Assembly (NCBI GenBank): GCA_944387905.1
Contig: CALXGU010000109.1
Coordinates: 1-5,676, forward strand
DNA from: an uncultured Clostridia bacterium
GTDB taxonomy: Bacteria; Bacillota; Clostridia; Oscillospirales; QAKW01
Direction of reading: 5' to 3'
Length of the DNA: 5,676 bases
The position numbers and the translations under genes were made by a program. Under the pieces are notes generated by a model. That model had not been told where the DNA came from, made no database searches, and saw only the letters and a list, made by a program, of their open reading frames with translations. Position 1 is the stretch's first letter. Each line of letters begins with the position of its first letter. This document shows, piece by piece, positions 1 through 4,353 of the stretch.

Positions 1-629
1 AAAATCTTCAAAAGTTCATTCAGAGTTTTAGCGGGAACAATAAATTTTTGAAAATCTCCGCATTTATATTCGAAGCTTTCGCGCTTGAGAGAAAGTCTGT
101 ACTGATCCAGACCTACAGCGCTGATACAGCTGTCTTTATCGTTTATTTCAAAGAGAATACCTGTAAGAATAGGCTTTATATCAGACTGAGACGCCGCATA
201 TATAGTATGTTTCAAAAGACGTTTAAAAGCTGAGATGGTAAGATCGACATAATTTTTTTCATCGACCGACGGTATTTTGGGAAAGTCCTGAGGCGACACG
301 CCCATAATATTGAAAACGCTGCCCATGCAGGAAATTTTTATCTGATATCTTTCATCCGACTCGATATATACATCTTCACCCGCCGGCAGTTTTCTTATAA
401 TATCTCCGAAAAGTCTTGCAGGGAAAATAATAGTACCCGATTCTATTGTATTTGCGGGACAAACGGCGGATATGGCAATATTGAAATCATATGCCGACAG
501 TTTTATTTTTCCGTCTTCCACCTGGGCCTTGATACCCTCAAGAGCGGTTATGGTTGATTTTACAGATGCGGCTTTTGAAACTATATTGACAACATCTGAG
601 AGCATGTCTCTCTGACAAACAAAATTCAT
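1..629 (-). CDS. dnaN: DNA polymerase III beta subunit (sliding clamp), 3' end cut by window edge
   Basis: DnaN forms the ring-shaped dimer that encircles DNA and tethers the replicative polymerase and other repair and replication proteins. I translated the minus strand from 629: 209 codons are present of a usual length near 365-375, so domain I (about residues 1-120) is complete, most of domain II is present and domain III lies outside. Family landmarks are the N-terminal MNFVCQRDML, the LSAYDFNIAIS strand (44-54), the domain I/II boundary near VSPQDFPKIP (111-120), and the strongly conserved PILTGILFE (153-161) followed by AVGLDQYRLSL (171-181). There are two possible starts, ATG at 635 and ATG at 629. 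The Shine-Dalgarno AGGA lies only 1 nt from the first but 7 nt from the second, so 629 is preferred. It lies downstream of dnaA on the same strand, the standard dnaA-dnaN order. Family assignment is firm. Confidence 0.96.
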   Translation of the reverse strand, partial: MNFVCQRDMLSDVVNIVSKAASVKSTITALEGIKAQVEDGKIKLSAYDFNIAISAVCPANTIESGTIIFPARLFGDIIRKLPAGEDVYIESDERYQIKISCMGSVFNIMGVSPQDFPKIPSVDEKNYVDLTISAFKRLLKHTIYAASQSDIKPILTGILFEINDKDSCISAVGLDQYRLSLKRESFEYKCGDFQKFIVPAKTLNELLKI

Positions 630-636
630 TTTCATT

Positions 637-643
637 TCCTTTC
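637..643 (-). promoter_or_regulatory. dnaN ribosome binding site (decides the start)
   Basis: On the minus strand GAAAGGA precedes two in-frame ATG codons separated by one codon. AGGA ends 1 nt before the ATG at 635 and 7 nt before the ATG at 629. Only the second spacing suits translation initiation, so the two-codon-longer start is unlikely. Confidence 0.7.
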
Positions 644-657
644 TTTTCTAAACTTTA

Positions 658-675
658 AAGAAGTAATAGAAGCAG
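658..675 (-). promoter_or_regulatory. DnaA-trio element
   Basis: The plus strand reads AAG AAG TAA TAG AAG CAG. On the minus strand this is CTGCTTCTATTACTTCTT, which closely resembles the B. subtilis trio tract as I recall it (CTACTATTACTTCTACTA). Read 3' to 5' as DnaA would assemble, five of six trinucleotides fit the published pattern 3'-(G/A)A(T/A). The box-proximal one (GAC) is off by one base. It sits 12 nt from the nearest box-like 9-mer, with a short GC-richer segment (GGACT) between, and about 30 nt before dnaN, which matches the known arrangement. Confidence 0.65.
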
Positions 676-687
676 AGTCCGTTCAAA

Positions 688-706
688 TGTTTAAAACTGT
701 TTAAAA
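688..706 (-). promoter_or_regulatory. Tandem pair of divergent DnaA boxes
   Basis: TGTTTAAAA occurs at 688-696 and again at 698-706 on the plus strand (TTTTAAACA in the gene direction). The copies have the same orientation and lie exactly 10 bp apart, about one helical turn, immediately beside the DnaA-trio. The 9-mer agrees with TTTTCCACA, a common variant box, except that both central C positions are A. The location and phasing support DnaA binding. The sequence alone would not. Confidence 0.55.
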
Positions 707-740
707 TATCCGTTACAGCTTAAAATCCAATGTTGACAGC

Positions 741-763
741 TTTTTCAAAAACATGTTGAAAAA
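741..763. repeat. Inverted repeat in the origin spacer, overlapping a box-like 9-mer
   Basis: TTTTTCAA (741-748) and TTGAAAAA (756-763) are perfect 8-bp arms around a 7-nt centre (AAACATG). The right arm overlaps TGTTGAAAA (754-762), the gene-direction box variant TTTTCAACA. The left arm contains TTTTCAAAA, an 8-of-9 relative in the opposite orientation. It may be two opposed DnaA sites rather than a terminator, because the stem is A/T only. Confidence 0.5.
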
Positions 764-834
764 AATATATTTTTGAACAGAGTCATAAATCATGAATATC
801 TCATTTTTGAAACAGTTGAAAACTTTTAAAAATA

Positions 835-855
835 TGTTTAAAACTTCGTTTAAAA
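835..855 (-). promoter_or_regulatory. Divergent DnaA boxes at the 3' end of dnaA
   Basis: TGTTTAAAA (835-843) and CGTTTAAAA (847-855) lie 12 bp apart in the same orientation as the pair near the trio. The second overlaps the last codons and stop of dnaA. An AGTTGAAAA relative lies at 814-822. Together they extend the array across the whole spacer. Confidence 0.45.
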
Positions 856-2199
856 TTCTTTTTTGATATTTTCCATCATTTCGTTGATTATCTGTTTGAA
901 TTTGGAGTCCATTTCTATTTTGGATTCTATTTGTTTAATGGAGTGGAGAACGGTAGAATGATTTTTGCCGCCGAATTCGTCGCCGATAAGAGACAGAGAA
1001 GTATCGGTCATTTCTCGGGTTATATACATAGCGACCTGACGTGCCAGCAAAATTTCCGCCTTTCGTTTGGTGCTGTAGATATCATCTTTAGAAATGTTGT
1101 AATAACGTGAGACATGGTCTATGATCATTTCCGGAGTAACAGCCGTATTCACGTTTTCTTTGATAACAGACTGAATGACATTGTGAATGATGCCGATAGA
1201 AGGCGGCTGATCGCTGAAAATAAGAGAATAAGCTTTTATTTTTTTGACAGCGCCTTCAAGTTCTCTTACGTTATTTTTGAGTTTAGTAGCGATATATGAG
1301 ACAATATCGTCCGAGAGGTTGAGATTCAGAGATTCAGCTTTGCGTTTGATGATAGCGACGCGTGTTTCGAATTCGGGAGGCTGTATATCAGCAATAAGGC
1401 CTGACTCAAATCTTGTCTTTAGCCTGTCCTCAAGAGTAGCCATATCCTTAGGCGGACGGTCTGATGTTACAATTATTTGTTTTTTTGCCTCGTACAGAGT
1501 TTCGAAGGTATGGAAAAATTCGAGCTCGGTAGAGACCTTGCCGCTTATAAACTGGATATCGTCAACCAGAAAAACATCTACATAGCGGTATTTGTTACGG
1601 AATTCCGCCTGCTGATTGTTTCTTATAGCCTGGATTATTTCGTTCATGAATTCTTCGCCCTTGACAAGCATAATAGTGGAATCGGGACGATTTTTCTTTA
1701 TCTCATTTGCGATAGCGCAAAGAAGGTGAGTTTTTCCGAGCCCTGATTTACCGTAGATAAAAAACGGGTTATAGGCGCCCGCGGGATTATTGGCAACGGC
1801 AATAGACGCGGCATGCGCAAATTTATTTTCATCGCCGACTACAAAGTTTTCAAAAGTAAGTTCTTTGTTTAAATTTCCCAGGTCATTTTCGTCGAATTTG
1901 ATATCATCTTCATTTTGAATTTTGCGAGAATTCGCAACTTTTCTGCTGACGTCTTCTTCAGAAAGAATAACAGCCGTGACATCAAAGCCCATGACCTGAG
2001 TAAGAGCAAATTCTATTTCACCTTTGAATTTATTATTGATAAGAACCTTTTGAAAATTTGACTGAGCGTAGAGATAGGCAGTTTCATTTTCAAATCTTAT
2101 CGGACGCAGAAGCTTGATCCAGCTTTCATATGAGGTTATAGTTATCCTTTCACGAATCACAGATAACGTTTTTTCCCATACATCACTAAATGAATCCAT
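850..2199 (-). CDS. dnaA: Chromosomal replication initiator protein DnaA
   Basis: DnaA is the ATP-dependent initiator that binds oriC, opens the duplex and recruits the helicase. It often also represses its own gene. The 449-residue length matches Firmicute DnaA. Domain I spans about 1-80 (W8, helicase/partner interaction), followed by a short acidic linker to about 110. AAA+ domain III spans about 115-345: Walker A GKSGLGKTH (150-158), Walker B VFLVDDIQF (209-217), sensor 1 IIVTSDRPP (242-250), arginine-finger region LEDRLKTRFESGLIADIQPP (256-275) and sensor 2 NVRELEGAV (310-318). DNA-binding domain IV covers about 350-449, with the signature IGDEFGGKNHSTVLHS (405-420). That signature normally reads GGRDHTTV, so Asn413 replaces the usual Asp; Ser403 also replaces the usual Pro of SLPEIG. 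The start is supported by AAGGAG 7 nt upstream and a promoter close by. dnaN follows on the same strand. Confidence 0.99.
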   Translation of the reverse strand: MDSFSDVWEKTLSVIRERITITSYESWIKLLRPIRFENETAYLYAQSNFQKVLINNKFKGEIEFALTQVMGFDVTAVILSEEDVSRKVANSRKIQNEDDIKFDENDLGNLNKELTFENFVVGDENKFAHAASIAVANNPAGAYNPFFIYGKSGLGKTHLLCAIANEIKKNRPDSTIMLVKGEEFMNEIIQAIRNNQQAEFRNKYRYVDVFLVDDIQFISGKVSTELEFFHTFETLYEAKKQIIVTSDRPPKDMATLEDRLKTRFESGLIADIQPPEFETRVAIIKRKAESLNLNLSDDIVSYIATKLKNNVRELEGAVKKIKAYSLIFSDQPPSIGIIHNVIQSVIKENVNTAVTPEMIIDHVSRYYNISKDDIYSTKRKAEILLARQVAMYITREMTDTSLSLIGDEFGGKNHSTVLHSIKQIESKIEMDSKFKQIINEMMENIKKEF

Positions 2200-2206
2200 G
2201 TTAATT

Positions 2207-2212
2207 CTCCTT
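2207..2212 (-). promoter_or_regulatory. dnaA ribosome binding site
   Basis: On the minus strand AAGGAG ends 7 nt before the ATG at 2199. This is a near-perfect Shine-Dalgarno at ideal distance and fixes the dnaA start. Confidence 0.85.
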
Positions 2213-2230
2213 AAAATTTATACATAAAAA

Positions 2231-2259
2231 ATTATAACACAAATTTTTACATTTTGCAA
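2231..2259 (-). promoter_or_regulatory. dnaA promoter (sigma-A type, extended -10)
   Basis: On the minus strand TGTTATAAT gives a perfect TATAAT (2236-2231) with the extended -10 TG dinucleotide. A 17-bp spacer separates it from a -35 TTGCAA (2259-2254, four of six consensus positions). Transcription would start near 2224, leaving a leader of about 25 nt before dnaA. Confidence 0.75.
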
Positions 2260-2315
2260 TAACTATATAATATATACTATATATAATTATAGTAATATAT
2301 ATTGAAATTTAAACA
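2260..2315. other. AT-rich divergent spacer with one box-like 9-mer
   Basis: Between the two divergent promoters lies a run of alternating TA steps (about 2262-2303, almost no G/C). It is followed by ATTTAAACA (2307-2315), an 8-of-9 match to the 9-mer repeated in the dnaA-dnaN spacer. It could be a minor part of a bipartite origin or an autoregulatory DnaA site. Low sequence complexity makes this weak. Confidence 0.35.
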
Positions 2316-2320
2316 AGGTA

Positions 2321-2349
2321 TAGACAATAAGGAGAGATTGGTATATAAT
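2321..2349 (+). promoter_or_regulatory. Promoter of the FAD-dependent dehydrogenase gene
   Basis: TAGACA (2321-2326, five of six -35 positions), a 17-bp spacer and a perfect TATAAT (2344-2349). The expected transcription start is near 2356, giving a leader of under 30 nt. Confidence 0.8.
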
Positions 2350-2369
2350 TGACCTGTAAAAAAGACAAA

Positions 2370-2375
2370 AAGGAG
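2370..2375 (+). promoter_or_regulatory. Ribosome binding site of the FAD-dependent dehydrogenase
   Basis: AAGGAG ends 8 nt before the ATG at 2384, supporting this start. Confidence 0.8.
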
Positions 2376-2383
2376 CATAAAAA

Positions 2384-3781
2384 ATGCATAAGTATGATGT
2401 AATAATTGTCGGAGCCGGACCTGCCGGCATATTTACGGCAATAGAGATGATAAAGCGTAAAAGTAAAAAGAAAATACTTATGATAGAAAAAGGCAATGCG
2501 ATAGAAAAGCGCAGCTGCCCCAAGTCGAAAACGCATAAGTGTATGAACTGCAAGCCGTATTGTCATATAACAACGGGTTTTTCCGGAGCGGGTGCATTTT
2601 CCGACGGCAAGCTGTCGCTGAATTATGAGGTCGGAGGAGACTTTCCGGAGCTGATCGGCGCGCAGCGCGCTCAGGAGACCATCGATTACGCGGATAAGAT
2701 ATATCTGGAGTTCGGCGCTACCGATAAAATAGAGGGAGTATCGAACCCGGAAAAAATCAAGGAGATAAGGAAAAAAGCAATACAGGCAGGTCTTAAGCTG
2801 GTGGACTGTCCGATACGTCATCTGGGCACCGAAAAGGCACAGGAGATCTATGCACGGCTGGAAAAATTTCTGCTTGACAGCGGAGTGGAGATACTTTTCA
2901 ATTATAACTGTAACGATATAATCCTTGACGGCGACAGATGCATCGGAGTAAAGATCGAAAAAAATTCCGGCAGCGACAAAATGGAAATATACGCGGACAA
3001 TATCGTGGTCGCAACGGGAAGAAAGGGCGCGGACTGGCTTGAAAAGGTGTGTGAAAACCACCAAATCGCGCATAAGCCGGGAACAGTAGATATAGGAGTC
3101 CGGATCGAGGTCAGAAACGAAGTCATGGAGGAGGTAAACGAGGTACTGTATGAGTCAAAGCTCATCGGTTATCCCAATCCGTTCCGCAATAAGGTACGTA
3201 CCTTCTGTCAAAATCCGGGCGGGTTTGTAAGTCAGGAAAATTATGACAACAATCTTGCCGTCGTAAACGGCCATTCATATAAGGATCTCAAATCCTCCAA
3301 TACAAATCTTGCGATACTTGTCTCCCATAACTTTACGTATCCTTTCAATCAGCCGATAGCGTATGCGCAGAAGATAGGAGAATTAACCAATATGCTCGGA
3401 GACGGACATATTCTTGTCCAGCGTTACGGAGATATACTTGACGGCAAACGCACCTGGGAAAAGGAACTCAATTTTTCAAATGTACGTCCTACCATTCCGG
3501 ACGCCGTTGCGGGAGATATAACAGCGGCAATGCCATACCGGGCCATGACCAATATAATTAACTTTATCCAGGCTGTGGATCATGTTGTTCCGGGATTTGC
3601 TTCATGTGAGACGCTTCTGTATTCTCCCGAGCTGAAATTTTACAGCAATAAGATAAAGATGGACGAAAATCTCAATACGAGCGTAAAAGGTCTGCATTGT
3701 CTGGGAGATTCGTCAGGCTGGACGCGAGGGCTTATGATGGCGTCTGTAATGGGCGTTATAATGGGCAGACAGCTGGCATAG
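2384..3781 (+). CDS. FAD-dependent dehydrogenase, COG2509-type NAD(P)/FAD oxidoreductase
   Basis: A 465-residue, probably cytosolic flavoprotein of the group annotated as uncharacterised FAD-dependent dehydrogenases (COG2509). The substrate is unknown to me. The N-terminus holds a Rossmann dinucleotide fold, YDVIIVGAGPAG (4-15), with the ribose-binding acid E35 ending the second strand. A cysteine cluster follows, C45-x7-C53-x2-C56-x3-C60, leading into GFSGAGAFSDGKLSL (65-79), a glycine-rich block typical of this family. A second FAD-contact motif is VVATGRKGADW (208-218). The C-terminal GLHCLGDSSGWTRGLMMAS (436-454) resembles the GD FAD-pyrophosphate motif that closes such folds. I see no signal peptide or membrane segment. 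The length is normal and the reading frame intact. It has its own promoter, ribosome binding site and terminator, so it is likely monocistronic, divergent from dnaA. The cysteines could hold an Fe-S cluster or act in redox; this is inference. The family call is strong, the exact reaction unknown. Confidence 0.92.
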   Translation: MHKYDVIIVGAGPAGIFTAIEMIKRKSKKKILMIEKGNAIEKRSCPKSKTHKCMNCKPYCHITTGFSGAGAFSDGKLSLNYEVGGDFPELIGAQRAQETIDYADKIYLEFGATDKIEGVSNPEKIKEIRKKAIQAGLKLVDCPIRHLGTEKAQEIYARLEKFLLDSGVEILFNYNCNDIILDGDRCIGVKIEKNSGSDKMEIYADNIVVATGRKGADWLEKVCENHQIAHKPGTVDIGVRIEVRNEVMEEVNEVLYESKLIGYPNPFRNKVRTFCQNPGGFVSQENYDNNLAVVNGHSYKDLKSSNTNLAILVSHNFTYPFNQPIAYAQKIGELTNMLGDGHILVQRYGDILDGKRTWEKELNFSNVRPTIPDAVAGDITAAMPYRAMTNIINFIQAVDHVVPGFASCETLLYSPELKFYSNKIKMDENLNTSVKGLHCLGDSSGWTRGLMMASVMGVIMGRQLA

Positions 3782-3791
3782 ATATAAACAA

Positions 3792-3828
3792 CAGTCCGCG
3801 TTTTAAAACGCGGACTGAACTTATTTTG
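3792..3828 (+). terminator. Rho-independent terminator, perfect 26-bp palindrome
   Basis: CAGTCCGCGTTTT and AAAACGCGGACTG form perfect 13-bp arms (3792-3817) starting 10 nt after the TAG of the dehydrogenase gene. In RNA this is a 9-bp GC-rich stem with an A/U top. The following AACTTATTTT is only moderately U-rich. The minus-strand side has TTGTTTATA, so termination could work weakly both ways. Confidence 0.75.
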
Positions 3829-3964
3829 AGAGATTTTAACATCACAGCGACACAAACTCATTACAAACCAGCGCCGAGAGAAAAGGTAAAGTAAAACGAA
3901 TAAAAAAGCTGCGATATAAAAAAATAAAATGACTGTTAATTGGGATTGAGGGGGAGTAACTCGC
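3829..3964. other. Intergenic, AT-rich, no gene seen
   Basis: No ORF with a ribosome binding site is visible on either strand. The reverse strand can be read as a hydrophobic peptide, but this comes from poly-A stretches on the plus strand and its only start lies inside the repeat array. Together with the array and the gldA leader, this gene-free stretch is about 570 bp. Confidence 0.6.
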
Positions 3965-4012
3965 GCGCGCCAAAACACCCGCGCGCACATCGCGGCGCAT
4001 ACCGCTCAGATG

Positions 4013-4047
4013 ACAAAGCCCGAGCCTTCAAATGCCGCTTTGTTTTT
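4013..4047 (+). repeat. Hairpin plus T-tract within the 83-bp unit (terminator-like)
   Basis: ACAAAGC (4013-4019) and GCTTTGT (4037-4043) form perfect 7-bp arms around 17 nt and run into TTTT. It repeats at 4096-4126 and 4179-4209. The shape is that of a weak terminator on the plus strand, three in series ahead of gldA. In unit 2 the left arm can also pair with a nearer GCTTT. Confidence 0.6.
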
Positions 4048-4070
4048 GCGCGCCAAAACACCCGCGCGCA
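4047..4070. repeat. Hairpin motif within the 83-bp unit (GC type)
   Basis: TGCGCGC, a 10-nt centre CAAAACACCC, then GCGCGCA form perfect 7-bp arms. The same motif recurs at 4130-4153. Unit 1 has it as 6-bp arms from 3965. The fourth copy (from 4214) has a 12-nt centre and GCGCGC arms. A conserved GCGG/CCGC inverted repeat follows in units 1 and 3, reduced to a G-U wobble in unit 2. Confidence 0.8.
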
Positions 4071-4296
4071 CATCGCGGCGCATCCTGCTCATATGACAAA
4101 GCACAAGCTTTCAAATGCCGCTTTGTTTTTGCGCGCCAAAACACCCGCGCGCACATCGCGGCGCATACCGCACAGATGACAAAGCCCGAGCCTTCAAATG
4201 CCGCTTTGTTTTTGCGCGCCAAAAGACACCCGCGCGCCTTGACTGCTTACATTATCATTATCAACAGCACAAACTTGAATTAATTCGTTACTATTT

Positions 4297-4325
4297 TTAA
4301 TAAAACGAGAAAAAATTACCATAAT
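4297..4325 (+). promoter_or_regulatory. Possible gldA promoter
   Basis: TTAATA (4297-4302, four of six -35 positions), a 17-bp spacer and CATAAT (4320-4325, five of six -10 positions), just upstream of gldA and downstream of the repeat array. An overlapping TATTAT at 4325-4330 is an alternative -10 without a good -35. The region is very AT-rich, so chance matches are likely. Confidence 0.35.
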
Positions 4326-4338
4326 ATTATAAAAAATG

Positions 4339-4344
4339 AAAGGA
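4339..4344 (+). promoter_or_regulatory. gldA ribosome binding site
   Basis: AAAGGA ends 9 nt before the ATG at 4354. The spacing is acceptable and no better in-frame start is nearby. Confidence 0.65.
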
Positions 4345-4353
4345 TGAAATTTT

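Larger units (their letters stand above)
630..849. other. dnaA-dnaN spacer, probable replication origin (oriC) unwinding region
   Basis: This 220-bp AT-rich spacer contains no ORF of note. It holds three exact copies of TGTTTAAAA, one TGTTGAAAA and several 8-of-9 relatives on the plus strand (TTTTAAACA / TTTTCAACA in the gene direction), and a DnaA-trio-like run next to dnaN. In Bacillus subtilis the DNA between dnaA and dnaN carries DnaA boxes, then the DnaA-trio, then the unwinding site beside dnaN. The same order is seen here. No perfect TTATCCACA box is present. Origin function is inferred from location and architecture. Confidence 0.75.
3965..4238. repeat. GC-rich 83-bp tandem repeat array, three full units plus a partial fourth
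   Basis: Units start at 3965, 4048, 4131 and 4214, each with GCGCGCCAAAA, for an exact 83-bp period. Units 1 and 3 differ at one position. Unit 2 differs from unit 1 at about six, all in two short blocks (around 4084-4092 and 4103-4109). The first 36 bp are identical in all three full units. The partial fourth carries a 2-bp insertion in the first hairpin loop and ends after CGCGCGCC. The units are much more GC-rich than the flanks. Since 83 is not a multiple of three, a protein reading through would change frame in each unit, so coding is unlikely. I do not recognise the element. It may be a dispersed intergenic repeat of this lineage. Confidence 0.95.

Noticed and set aside
48..233. Small plus-strand ORF at the left edge
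   Set aside because: It is antisense to dnaN, which is clearly coding, and has no ribosome binding site.
698..735. Separate dnaN promoter in the spacer
   Set aside because: The best candidates on the minus strand (TTGGAT with TATTTT, 16-bp spacing) match the consensus poorly in an AT-rich, box-filled region; dnaN may be read from the dnaA promoter.
2200..2383. rpmH (ribosomal protein L34) upstream of dnaA
   Set aside because: No frame on either strand gives the basic L34 sequence; the space holds only promoters.
2309..3073. Long minus-strand ORF (254 codons) inside the flavoprotein gene
   Set aside because: It is antisense to a gene with clear family motifs, promoter and ribosome binding site; the translation has no recognisable domain.
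3640..3990. Minus-strand ORF with a hydrophobic stretch resembling a small membrane protein
   Set aside because: Its start lies in the repeat array without a ribosome binding site, the hydrophobic part is the reverse of poly-A runs, and it runs over the terminator palindrome into the antisense of the dehydrogenase gene.
3965..4238. CRISPR array
   Set aside because: The whole 83-bp unit repeats. The segments that would be spacers are nearly identical between units 1 and 3, and no cas genes are present.
4239..4267. TTGACT as a -35 box for gldA
   Set aside because: No acceptable -10 lies 16-18 bp downstream (the position holds CAACAG).
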